Below are positions 1 through 6,796 of a stretch of 6,960 bases of DNA, piece by piece. The stretch lies in contig CAJURF010000109.1 of assembly GCA_910588825.1 (NCBI GenBank), forward strand, positions 1 to 6,960. Reading direction: 5' to 3'. Below the pieces are notes generated by a model. The model had not been told where the DNA came from, did no database searches, and saw only the letters and a program-made list of their open reading frames with translations. This DNA comes from an uncultured Lachnospiraceae bacterium. Lineage in GTDB: Bacteria; Bacillota; Clostridia; Lachnospirales; Lachnospiraceae. How positions within the stretch are numbered: the first letter of the stretch is position 1; each line of letters opens with the position of its first letter. The position numbers were made by a program, and so were the translations under genes.

Positions 1-113
1 AGTGCGCAGTTAGATTTATTGGTTTTCTAACTTACACACTTTATTTTACACTCCCCATGTCTACATATGTATTGTGTAAAACACTCATTTTCTGACAGCC
101 CCACTGACTTATT
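1..113. other. AT-rich flank downstream of the ATPase gene
   Basis: This short stretch lies just past the stop codon of the minus-strand ATPase gene and runs to the window edge. I see no supported coding region. It holds a 6-bp inverted repeat (AGTTAG at 8-13, CTAACT at 27-32, 13-base loop) and a 4-bp one (GTGT/ACAC around 74-84). Neither is strong enough, nor followed by a T-run on the minus strand, to be called a terminator. The ATPase transcript therefore ends either weakly here or outside the window. Confidence 0.5.
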
Positions 114-1700
114 TCAGACAACAACTTCCATAATGCGTTTCCCATGATAAGAGATTTCCTGGATGCCTGTTTTCTTGTTTTTATTGAAGTTAAAGCTCAG
201 CAGATACCCAGTGTCGGTTTTATAATAATCTAAATATTCAAAAAGCTGCCGAATCCCTCTTTGATTGTATTCTTTTCCATGCCAGATTTTGAGTTCGATC
301 ACAGACTGGACACCTTTGTAATCCACAATAATGTCCGTGCGTTTTAGATCACGTGTCTGGGATTCAATGTAATAATTTCCGGCACCATTTATGATTGGCT
401 GCAAATAGAGTAAAAAGATTTTTCTTCCCTGGTCTTCGATAAATTTTTGGTCATTATCGCGGTAGATTTTGGTAAAATGCCGGTAAAATTTTTCCATAAC
501 CAGTCTCATCTGGAGTGTTCCGTTTACAAAATATTGATTCCGCTCCATGGAACCAATTTGATAAATTTTGTCATAAGATGCTGCTGACTCTGCCAGGAAT
601 AGATCATATAGTTTCGTCTCAAAAATCCGGTTTTCGATGGCTAGAAATCCCTCTTTTTCTTTTAAAAATCCCAGAGTCATCCCCAATTGGATCAGCGGGA
701 CATCTTTTTCAAAAGGATATCTCTTTCCATGGAAGAGGATGTTCTGCAGAATATGCTTCAAATCTGGATAATCAGCCAGCTTTTTATTTATATCGTCAAA
801 TAAGGGACCGGATTCTTTTCTTAGCAGTTTTTCTGCTCCAGTGATGCCAGTAAGACTCCATGCGTCCGGTCTGGAAGGAAAGTCAGCTGAGCCGGCAAGC
901 CTTTCATCGGTTAGCTGGCAGATGCGGGAGACCAGATATGGATAGCCGGAGGTATAATCGTAGATCAGCCGGCTTATGGCAGAGATGTCCATCCCGGTAT
1001 GGTAATCTTTTTCATAATCCAGCAGCATATTGGCGATTTCGTTCGGAGAGAGGCTCATATCCACAGTAAAGTCGGAAGCTATATTCCAGGGGCTGTTGTA
1101 TTTGGGGATTTCTTCGGGATGCAGTTTCAATTTCAGGTTTTTGATGTCATATACCCCTGCAAGGATTACAGAATGAAAAGTACGGTCATTTTCCTGCATC
1201 ATTTCCAGGTATTTATTCCGTAAAAGTCCGAGAAAGGATAAAAAGACCTGGTTGTCAGAGCTCTTATCCACTTCGTCAATCATTAAGACTATCTTTTTGT
1301 CTGAATCGCAGCACAATTCTGTAATGCGTTCACCCAGATCATCTATGGGAAACTGTGCGGATATGGGCTGATTCCAGGACTGAATCAGAGCAGGCGGTGT
1401 ATTCTGGAGTTTCAGAATCCGGCTGATTTTCCGAATCAGTCCCTGGGCCAGTGTATTCCGTGATACAAACATTTCATCTGCGGCTTCAAAGCTGAGGCGT
1501 ATGACTCTGTAATCATTTTTCAGCATTTGTTCTAAAAGATATAGAGTGGTGGTTTTTCCATACTGTCTGGCCCGGTTGATGGTGAAGTATTTTCCGGTTT
1601 GTATATAGTCTGAGATGATGGTATGAAGTTTTTCACTGATATCAGCCATATAGTGCTGATTTGGAAGGCAGAGACCGGTGACGTTAAATTTTTTGGGCAT
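114..1700 (-). CDS. AAA-like ATPase with C-terminal PD-(D/E)XK nuclease-type domain
   Basis: Predicted 528-residue cytoplasmic protein. Residues 5-60 (FNVTG...YM, then GKYFTINRARQYGKTTTL) match the N-terminal layout of bacterial AAA-like ATPases of the AAA_35 / AAA-ATPase-like type. The P-loop is degenerate: the usual first glycine is replaced in NRARQYGKT (42-50), while G48-K49-T50 remain. Walker B is intact at IVLMIDE (137-143). Residues about 440-500 look like a PD-(D/E)XK nuclease core: E446, D456, E469-x-K471, then Q485 and a YLDYY segment. Family proteins are common in Bacteroidetes and Clostridia, often in many copies, with no settled function; nucleic-acid-directed ATPase/nuclease activity is an inference. 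I chose the ATG at 1700 because AGGAG lies 10 bases upstream and an extended -10 promoter lies at 1744-1752. A longer reading from 1796 would start upstream of that promoter and adds 32 residues unlike the family N-terminus. It is divergent from the protease gene, with no operon partner visible. Confidence 0.85.
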   Translation of the reverse strand: MPKKFNVTGLCLPNQHYMADISEKLHTIISDYIQTGKYFTINRARQYGKTTTLYLLEQMLKNDYRVIRLSFEAADEMFVSRNTLAQGLIRKISRILKLQNTPPALIQSWNQPISAQFPIDDLGERITELCCDSDKKIVLMIDEVDKSSDNQVFLSFLGLLRNKYLEMMQENDRTFHSVILAGVYDIKNLKLKLHPEEIPKYNSPWNIASDFTVDMSLSPNEIANMLLDYEKDYHTGMDISAISRLIYDYTSGYPYLVSRICQLTDERLAGSADFPSRPDAWSLTGITGAEKLLRKESGPLFDDINKKLADYPDLKHILQNILFHGKRYPFEKDVPLIQLGMTLGFLKEKEGFLAIENRIFETKLYDLFLAESAASYDKIYQIGSMERNQYFVNGTLQMRLVMEKFYRHFTKIYRDNDQKFIEDQGRKIFLLYLQPIINGAGNYYIESQTRDLKRTDIIVDYKGVQSVIELKIWHGKEYNQRGIRQLFEYLDYYKTDTGYLLSFNFNKNKKTGIQEISYHGKRIMEVVV

Positions 1701-1710
1701 GCGTTTTTGG

Positions 1711-1715
1711 CTCCT
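1711..1715 (-). promoter_or_regulatory. Ribosome binding site of the ATPase gene
   Basis: On the minus strand AGGAG stands 10 bases before the ATG at 1700. It decides the start: the in-frame ATG at 1796 would place the start codon upstream of the best promoter. Confidence 0.7.
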
Positions 1716-1743
1716 GTCCGTTTTTTTGTTTTTGGATGTGTCT

Positions 1744-1774
1744 ATTATAACAGATCTCAATGCTTTATTAACAA
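1744..1774 (-). promoter_or_regulatory. Promoter of the ATPase gene, extended -10 type
   Basis: On the minus strand there is a TGTTATAAT box (1744-1752): a perfect TATAAT with the TGn extension of sigma-70/sigma-A extended -10 promoters. A weak -35, TTGTTA, lies at 1769-1774 with a 19-bp spacer, longer than optimal. The extended -10 would compensate. The implied 5' leader before the ATG at 1700 is roughly 35-40 bases. Judged by eye only. Confidence 0.6.
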
Positions 1775-1813
1775 TAATATATGAAAAAACTACCAATAAC
1801 TGTATTTCTACTG

Positions 1814-1819
1814 TATAAT
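1814..1819 (+). promoter_or_regulatory. Putative -10 box of the protease gene
   Basis: A perfect TATAAT on the plus strand lies 52 bases before the protease start codon. The position expected for a -35 (around 1791-1796, TACCAA) matches the consensus poorly, so this is either a weak promoter or one that needs an activator. The surrounding sequence is very AT-rich, which raises the chance of a fortuitous match. Confidence 0.45.
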
Positions 1820-1856
1820 AAAATTATATCTATAGACAAGGGATTCAAAAAAAGAA

Positions 1857-1864
1857 GAGGAGGG
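1857..1864 (+). promoter_or_regulatory. Strong ribosome binding site of the protease gene
   Basis: GAGGAGGG is a near-perfect complement to the 16S rRNA 3' end and sits 7 bases before the ATG at 1872. It fixes the start of the long reading frame, in agreement with the signal peptide that begins at that ATG. Confidence 0.9.
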
Positions 1865-1871
1865 TATCAGT

Positions 1872-1964
1872 ATGAAGCAATTTTGGCGGCGCATGACCTC
1901 GTTTATGACAGCGGCTGTCATGTGCGTATGCCTGGTCTGTTCCCCGGTATGGGCAGCAGGGGCA
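1872..1964 (+). other. Signal peptide of the protease (residues 1-31)
   Basis: The N-terminus has basic residues (K2, R6, R7), a hydrophobic core (about 11-23) and small residues at a signal peptidase I type site near VWA/AAGA, so cleavage is expected after residue 28-31. Three cysteines (C18, C20, C23) lie in the core, but the residue before C23 is valine, so no lipobox is formed. Confidence 0.85.
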
Positions 1965-4900
1965 GAAGTGGAAGATATACTTTCCGTAAACGATGCAGAA
2001 ATGGTCGAAACTGCAGAACAGGCAGAAACTGCAGAAATCGGGGAAGAAGATGCTGTTGTGGAAGCAGAGCCTGAAACAGCAGAGGCAGAAGACCAGGAGA
2101 ATTTCCGGGCAGAGGCAAAGACGCCCAACGAGGAAATGGGACAGGAAGATGACATGGGTGTATTTGAGGTTTATACAGCTCAGACCTCCATGGACTATTA
2201 CACGGCTGTCTCCGAACTGGTGAAAGACCAGGAAGATATGGGCGTTTTCAGCGGAGGAGAATATGAGAGTGCCCGCCTGCTGATTAAGGGGGCTGGGAAT
2301 CTGGATTTTTCTCAGTATGAGGGCGTACAGAAAGTAGTTTCGGATATGGAAGGACGATATACGGTTCAGTTTTCCGACAGCCAATTGGCGGAGGAAGCAG
2401 CGGCAGCTCTCAATGGGATGGATGGGGTTGAATATGCGGAGCCAGACAGGAAAATGACTATCTACAGCTCTGAGAGCGATACAGAAGAAACTGGGAGAGA
2501 AGCCCTGGATGGGGAAATGGGGGCAAGAAGAGCCTCACAGCATAAATCATGGGGAATCGGACACATCGGGGCAGACGAGTATGCCGCCTATGCAGGTTCC
2601 ATCTCTTCCCGTACAGTTAAAGTCGCGGTGATTGACACAGGAGTGGATGCTTCCCATACATACCTGGAAGGACGTGTTCTCGCTGGGCGGGATTTTGTGG
2701 ATAATGATTCGGATGCAGATGACGGACATTACCATGGCACCCATGTGGCAGGAACGGTGGTGGATGTTACCATGGAACTTACAAATATCAAGATTATTCC
2801 TGTCCGTGTTCTGAATTCCCAAGGCAAGGGCAGCAGTTCCAATGTGGCAAATGGCATTAGATATGCCGCTGACCAGGGAGCAGATGTGATCAATATGAGT
2901 CTCGGCGGAGGACACAGCAGTGAGATTGACAGCGCTGTCCGCTATGCTGCTTCTAAAAATGCCCTCTGCGTTGTGGCAGCGGGAAATGACAATATTGATA
3001 CATCCTATGAATGTCCGGCACATATTGAGGATGCAGTTACTGTGGCGGCCATTGACAGTGATGAGAGGAAGGCGTATTTTTCCAATTACGGAGATGAAGT
3101 GGATTTGTGTGCCCCTGGTGTGGATATTGTCAGCTGCGTGCCAGGAGGAAATTATCGTTCCTTAAATGGCACATCCATGGCCACACCCCATGCGGCGGCA
3201 TGTGCTGCGCTGTTGAAACTTGCCAATGCCGCGTATACTCCGGCACAGCTTCAGGAGGCCATGAAAGCTTCCTGCCGAGACCTGGGGAACAGTGGCTGGG
3301 ACCGTTATTATGGAAATGGAATTATCGACCTTCGAAAGAGCCTGTCCGATGAGAATCCGGATCAGGAGCCGGCGTCAGTGACCACTCCGGACCAGGATGT
3401 GGTTCTCAATCAGGGGGAATCTAAGACAATTACCCTGACAGCGGGAGGAAATCTTCCAGACAGATTCTATCTCAATTATGCGGAGAGCGGTTCTGGATTC
3501 ACCTGCAGCTGGAAAGGGGGCTGGTATGATAATCATAAACATGATTTGGAAATAACCGCAACAGAAACAGCAGGCAGAGGTACCATCACTGTTTCCTTAA
3601 AAGACAGTTACGCAGACACCGCAGTTGCTACAGCCCAGATTAATGTCCGGGTGGGTGATACCCGGTATCCAGTGGGTGGGACGGTGACAGACTGGAATTA
3701 CCTGGAATCGGCGCATAATTATACCAGTGGTTCTGACTACACATGGACTTATACTTCACCAGAGTCATCCCGGGGAATGGCATTGACGTTTGATAGAAAC
3801 ACAGAGGTGGAGAGCGGGTACGATTACATCTATATCTATTCGGGAAGTGCCACGGATGGGGATGATGTTTTGACAGGTACATATACAGGCACAGAACTGG
3901 CCGGGCAGACCGTCAATGTCTCAGGCCAGACGGTGAAGATACGTCTGACTTCTGACAGCTCTGTGGAGAAATGGGGATTTAAAGTCACCAATCTTGTGCC
4001 GGCTGATGTAAAATATCCCCATGGAAGTGAGCGGGTGGAAGACTGGCATGACTTGGAATCCCAGCATAACTATGAGGGTAATTCGGACTATACCTGGGTG
4101 TATACCCATCCAGGAAATGCCGACAGTCTGGATGTTACGTTCAGTGAAGAGACAAAAATAGAGGGATATCCGTATGACCATATTCATGTCATGGACGGCA
4201 GCGGCAATGAGGTTGGGGTTTACTACGGAACGGATCTGGCAGGGCAGACCATCTCTGTTCCAGGAAAAACCGTGAAAATACGTCTGGTTTCCGATGGCAC
4301 GGTGAATTATTATGGTTTCCGGGTTTCGGATCTGAAAGCCGTGTCAGCCGGGGATGGCGGGGACACCGTTGTAGATGACTGGAGGGAACTGGAATCGAAA
4401 CATAATTATGACAATAATTATGATCATACCTGGGTGTATACCCATCCCGGAAATGCCAGCAGCCTGGATGTAACATTTGACGAACAGACAAAAGTGGAAA
4501 ACAGCTATGACCACATTTATATTTACACAGGTGATGGCACGCAGGTGGGTGATTATACAGGTGATGAGCTGGCGGGTAAGACAATTAATGTCAGCGGTTC
4601 TGTGGTGAAGATACGTCTGACTTCTGACAGCTCTGTGGGCTATTATGGGTTCAAGGTAACGGATGTAAAAGCGGGCAAAAGCAGCGATTTTCCGGAATCT
4701 GAACATGATTATAAGAATAATTTCGATTACACATGGACGTGGACGGGACCTGAAGACGCGTTGAATTTGGACGTGACTTTCGATGACCAGACGAAAGTAG
4801 AGAACCGTTACGACCACATCTATATTTACGATGGCAGCGATGTGCAGCTGGGAGATTACACCGGCACAGAGCTGGCAGGGAAGACCATCCGTGTCCCCAA

Positions 4901-6791
4901 AAATGTGGTGAAAATACGTCTGGTCTCTGACAGTTCCCGGACTTATTACGGATTCAAAGTAACAGATATTACACCATTGTATTCCAATACCAATGTGGAA
5001 GTGAAAGCACAGGACATCTCGGCACCGTCAGGTGCGCTGGCAGAAGTGCCTGTCACAATCAGCAAAAATCCGGGAATTGCCGGTCTTTCCTTCGACATCA
5101 GTTATGATGAAACCCTGATGACGCTGGATTCCGCACAGGCAGGTTCCGTGTTAAGCAAAGGAACACTTTCTGTGAACCGGAATATTGTCAACTGGTACAA
5201 CAATGACAATGTGGCAGAAGACGGGACAATCTTGATTCTGAAATTCCGTATCAACACTAATGCAGAACCAGGAAACACTACAGTAAATGTGGGGCTTCAC
5301 GGCGGGAAAAAGAATTTAAGGGACAAAGATTCCAATTACATTGAGGCTGTCTACCAAAGCGGAACCATTAATATTACCGGCGGCCTGCTGGGTGACTTGA
5401 ACGGAGACGGGGATCTGACCATCGGTGATGTGGTCTGTCTGAGCCGGGCGCTGGACGAATTGGTTCAACTGGATGAGCGTCAGAAAAGGCTTGCCGATGT
5501 TGACGGAGATGGAGATATGACCATTGGTGATTTGATACGCCTTCACCGCATTGTTCTGGGAGAGATTTCCCCATCTGTAGATCTGGCAGCAGTGGGAGTA
5601 CAGGAGGAGACTCCGGAGAGAACTGTGAATATCAGCGTTGGAAACGGTACAGTTTCCAGAGGAGAAAAGCTCTCCCTTCCAGTGGAAATTTCCAACAATT
5701 ATGGGATCGCGGGCCTGGTCTTTTCTGTCAGTATACCGGAGGGCTGTACCTTGGATTCGATCAGCGAAGGCAGCCTGTTGAAAGGTGTGGGCACTTTTAA
5801 AACAGATGGCAGTAAAGTAATATGGTACAGTAGTCAGAATGTGACAGATAATGGCGTTTTGTTTTATGTTAATCTGACAGCCGGAGAAGAGGCCCAGTCA
5901 GGTGCGGTTTCTGTATCCCTTGCAGATGGCAAGATTAATAATCTGGCAAATCAAAACAGCAATTCCATCGGTGCGGACTTTACAGACGGCAAGGTGACAT
6001 TGAAGGAAGAAGATACTCCAAAAGATCCGGTTTCCATCAGCAGTACATCCATTGAGCGAATACCCAATCAGGATTACACAGGCCAGGCAATCAGGCCGGA
6101 ATTGACCATAAGAGATGGAAATAAGACGCTGGAAGAAGGAGAAGATTACACAGTTTCCTATTATAACAATGTGAAGCCGGGAACCGCGCTGGTGACCATT
6201 ACCGGGAAAGGCAGTTATACTGGTTTTGCCTTTACATCGTTTATTATTGAAGGTGATGAGCCGGATGAACCAGCAGTGGAAAAAGGCAGAACTTACACAG
6301 TTGGAAATCTGAAATATAAGGTTACAAGTGTCAAGACAAACGGAAGTGGAACTGTCACAGTTGCCGGAGTAAAAACAAAAGGCATTACATCCGCCACCAT
6401 AGGAAAAACTGTGAAAATCAACGGCAGTTCATTGAAAACCACAGCAATTGCCAGCCAGGCATTCAAAGGCTGTACAAAGTTGAAGACGGTTAAGATCAAT
6501 GCAAATGTAACACAGATCGGAAAAGATGCTTTCAAAGGAGATAAAAAGCTGCAAAAAGTGACAATTTCATCCACAGCTTTGAAATCAATAGGCAGTCAGG
6601 CATTCTATGGGTGCAGTAAACTTACTTCCATTACACTGAAAACATCCAGACTGAACAGTGTGGGAAAGAATGCGGTAAAAGGCATTGGGAAAAAAGCGGT
6701 AATCAAAGTGCCGTCGAAAAAGGTAAAAGCGTATAAGAAATTATTCAGCAAAAAAACGGGCTTTCGATCACCCATGAAAGTCAAGAAATAG
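1872..6791 (+). CDS. Secreted multidomain S8 (subtilisin-like) serine protease with CUB, cohesin, dockerin and LRR modules
   Basis: Predicted 1639-residue exported protease, several times longer than a simple subtilisin. Order: signal peptide (1 to about 28-31); acidic stretch (31-96); I9-like propeptide ending in GVEYAEPD (about 98-198); S8 catalytic domain (about 225-490); Ig-like spacer (about 497-595); four CUB-like repeats (about 604-1034); cohesin-like domain (1041-1169); dockerin (1172-1232); second cohesin-like domain (1250-1377); YTG-type beta domain (1387-1460); lysine-rich BspA-like LRR tail (1471-1639). Catalytic residues are all present: D255 in VAVIDTGVD, H288 in HGTHVAGT, oxyanion N372 in AAGND, S435 in NGTSMATPH, so it should be active. 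No LPXTG or hydrophobic C-terminal anchor is seen. The start is set by GAGGAGGG 7 bases upstream and the signal peptide. It stands alone, divergent from the ATPase gene, with an inverted repeat just after its stop. Substrate is unknown; protein degradation or processing at or outside the cell surface is inferred. Confidence 0.93.
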   Translation: MKQFWRRMTSFMTAAVMCVCLVCSPVWAAGAEVEDILSVNDAEMVETAEQAETAEIGEEDAVVEAEPETAEAEDQENFRAEAKTPNEEMGQEDDMGVFEVYTAQTSMDYYTAVSELVKDQEDMGVFSGGEYESARLLIKGAGNLDFSQYEGVQKVVSDMEGRYTVQFSDSQLAEEAAAALNGMDGVEYAEPDRKMTIYSSESDTEETGREALDGEMGARRASQHKSWGIGHIGADEYAAYAGSISSRTVKVAVIDTGVDASHTYLEGRVLAGRDFVDNDSDADDGHYHGTHVAGTVVDVTMELTNIKIIPVRVLNSQGKGSSSNVANGIRYAADQGADVINMSLGGGHSSEIDSAVRYAASKNALCVVAAGNDNIDTSYECPAHIEDAVTVAAIDSDERKAYFSNYGDEVDLCAPGVDIVSCVPGGNYRSLNGTSMATPHAAACAALLKLANAAYTPAQLQEAMKASCRDLGNSGWDRYYGNGIIDLRKSLSDENPDQEPASVTTPDQDVVLNQGESKTITLTAGGNLPDRFYLNYAESGSGFTCSWKGGWYDNHKHDLEITATETAGRGTITVSLKDSYADTAVATAQINVRVGDTRYPVGGTVTDWNYLESAHNYTSGSDYTWTYTSPESSRGMALTFDRNTEVESGYDYIYIYSGSATDGDDVLTGTYTGTELAGQTVNVSGQTVKIRLTSDSSVEKWGFKVTNLVPADVKYPHGSERVEDWHDLESQHNYEGNSDYTWVYTHPGNADSLDVTFSEETKIEGYPYDHIHVMDGSGNEVGVYYGTDLAGQTISVPGKTVKIRLVSDGTVNYYGFRVSDLKAVSAGDGGDTVVDDWRELESKHNYDNNYDHTWVYTHPGNASSLDVTFDEQTKVENSYDHIYIYTGDGTQVGDYTGDELAGKTINVSGSVVKIRLTSDSSVGYYGFKVTDVKAGKSSDFPESEHDYKNNFDYTWTWTGPEDALNLDVTFDDQTKVENRYDHIYIYDGSDVQLGDYTGTELAGKTIRVPKNVVKIRLVSDSSRTYYGFKVTDITPLYSNTNVEVKAQDISAPSGALAEVPVTISKNPGIAGLSFDISYDETLMTLDSAQAGSVLSKGTLSVNRNIVNWYNNDNVAEDGTILILKFRINTNAEPGNTTVNVGLHGGKKNLRDKDSNYIEAVYQSGTINITGGLLGDLNGDGDLTIGDVVCLSRALDELVQLDERQKRLADVDGDGDMTIGDLIRLHRIVLGEISPSVDLAAVGVQEETPERTVNISVGNGTVSRGEKLSLPVEISNNYGIAGLVFSVSIPEGCTLDSISEGSLLKGVGTFKTDGSKVIWYSSQNVTDNGVLFYVNLTAGEEAQSGAVSVSLADGKINNLANQNSNSIGADFTDGKVTLKEEDTPKDPVSISSTSIERIPNQDYTGQAIRPELTIRDGNKTLEEGEDYTVSYYNNVKPGTALVTITGKGSYTGFAFTSFIIEGDEPDEPAVEKGRTYTVGNLKYKVTSVKTNGSGTVTVAGVKTKGITSATIGKTVKINGSSLKTTAIASQAFKGCTKLKTVKINANVTQIGKDAFKGDKKLQKVTISSTALKSIGSQAFYGCSKLTSITLKTSRLNSVGKNAVKGIGKKAVIKVPSKKVKAYKKLFSKKTGFRSPMKVKK
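1962..2465 (+). other. Acidic pro-region and I9-like inhibitor propeptide (residues 31-198)
   Basis: Residues 31-96 carry 25 Asp/Glu against 2 Lys/Arg by my count, in a low-complexity AE-rich pattern. Residues about 98-198 follow, and the segment YTVQFSD...ALNGMDGVEYAEPD has the pattern of the end of subtilisin I9 propeptides, which act as intramolecular chaperone and inhibitor and are removed on maturation. The acidic part is not a usual piece of the I9 fold. Confidence 0.7.
2544..3341 (+). other. S8 subtilase catalytic domain (residues about 225-490)
   Basis: All three catalytic motifs are seen in the standard order: Asp255 (VIDTGVD), His288 (HGTHVAGT) and Ser435 (GTSMATPHAAA), with oxyanion-hole Asn372 (AAGND). 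The segment after the His motif is short and lacks the usual GVAP motif of subtilisin BPN'-like enzymes. The domain has six cysteines (366, 381, 413, 422, 444, 468), enough for disulfides but not proven to form any. Confidence 0.93.
3681..4973 (+). repeat. Four tandem CUB-like repeats (residues about 604-1034)
   Basis: Repeats of about 97-105 residues at 3681-3995, 4035-4334, 4368-4664 and 4683-4973. The shared pattern is LES.HNY...DYTW.YT.P, LDVTF..QTKVE..YDHIYIY, G.YTG.ELAGKTI, VKIRL.SD...YYGFKV, which resembles the CUB fold. The three acidic positions expected of calcium-binding CUB domains recur in each: E612/D651/D695, E729/D769/D808, E841/D880/D919, E942/D981/D1020. None of the four contains cysteine, unlike the usual animal CUB domains with one or two disulfides. 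The fourth repeat lacks the leading V.DW segment. A role in binding substrate, glycan or cell surface is inferred. Confidence 0.75.
4992..5378 (+). other. Cohesin-like domain 1 (residues 1041-1169)
   Basis: The segment has the cohesin-like beta-sandwich pattern: NVEVKAQDISAPSGALAEVPVTISKNPGIAG at the start, then FDISYDETLMTL, then NWYNNDN...DGTILILKFRI and a final GTINI strand. Cohesins bind dockerins in cellulosome-type assemblies. Whether this copy binds dockerin or is only a structural relative cannot be told from sequence. Confidence 0.65.
5385..5567 (+). other. Dockerin domain with two calcium loops (residues 1172-1232)
   Basis: Two F-hand-like calcium loops, GDLNGDGDLTIGD (ligands D1175, N1177, D1179, D1181, D1186) and ADVDGDGDMTIGD (D1209, D1211, D1213, D1215, D1220), each lead into a helix, the standard duplicated dockerin layout. 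All ligand positions are intact in both. Dockerins usually sit at a protein end; here the module lies between two cohesin-like domains. Confidence 0.85.
5619..6002 (+). other. Cohesin-like domain 2 (residues 1250-1377)
   Basis: This is the same fold pattern as domain 1: TVNISVGNGTVSRGEKLSLPVEISNNYGIAG, then LVFSVSIPEGCTL, then VIWYSSQNVTDNGVLFYVNL, ending in DGKVTL. The shared (N/Y)xGIAGLxF and (N/I)WYxxxNVxxxG motifs suggest the two arose by duplication of one domain. Confidence 0.65.
6030..6251 (+). other. YTG-type beta domain (residues 1387-1460)
   Basis: A small beta module with the recurring pattern of Clostridia surface proteins: RIPNQDYTGQAIRPELTI, then LEEGEDYTVSYYNNVKPGTA, then TGKGSYTGFAFTSFII. 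It commonly precedes BspA-like repeats or Ig-like arrays. A spacer or stalk role is inferred. Confidence 0.65.
6282..6788 (+). repeat. Lysine-rich BspA-like leucine-rich repeat tail (residues 1471-1639)
   Basis: Repeating units of the BspA/LRR_5 pattern are seen around 1526-1616: IASQAFKGCTKLKTVKI, IGKDAFKGDKKLQKVTI, IGSQAFYGCSKLTSITL and a divergent VGKNAVKGIGKKAVIKV. The tail contains 36 Lys and 3 Arg against 2 Asp and no Glu by my count. It lacks LPXTG and a terminal transmembrane segment. LRR_5 modules are often ligand- or host-binding; electrostatic retention on teichoic acid or other anionic wall polymers is my inference. Confidence 0.75.
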
Positions 6792-6796
6792 TCAAA

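Noticed and set aside
8..32. AGTTAG/CTAACT inverted repeat as a terminator for the ATPase gene
   Set aside because: The stem is only 6 bp and AT-rich, about 80 bases past the stop, and has no T-run after it on the minus strand.
1701..1796. In-frame upstream start for the ATPase at 1796 adding 32 residues
   Set aside because: The extension overlaps the extended -10 promoter, has no family resemblance, and the ATG at 1700 has its own AGGAG.
1923..1943. Possible lipoprotein signal around C18/C20/C23
   Set aside because: The residue before each cysteine is not Gly, Ala or Ser as a lipobox requires; a signal peptidase I site at VWA/AAGA fits better.
1781..2074. Plus-strand open frame of 97 codons overlapping the protease start
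   Set aside because: It overlaps the protease reading frame in another phase, starts upstream of the predicted -10 box, and its end is an arginine/glycine/cysteine-rich shadow of the acidic pro-region.
1845..2384. Antisense open frame of 179 codons opposite the protease N-terminus
   Set aside because: It lies opposite a clear signal peptide and pro-region; its cysteine- and phenylalanine-rich translation resembles no family and comes from the GAA/GCA-rich sense strand.
4344..4817. Antisense open frame of 157 codons opposite the CUB repeats
   Set aside because: It mirrors the repetitive CUB coding sequence and is explained as a shadow frame; no ribosome binding site or family likeness was seen.
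3681..4973. Regularly spaced DNA repeats as a possible CRISPR array
   Set aside because: The spacing is about 300-350 bases, the identity is patchy, and the repeats are in-frame protein domains.
6600..6791. Sortase anchor (LPXTG plus hydrophobic segment) at the protease C-terminus
   Set aside because: No LPXTG-like motif and no hydrophobic stretch; the end is lysine-rich to the last residue.
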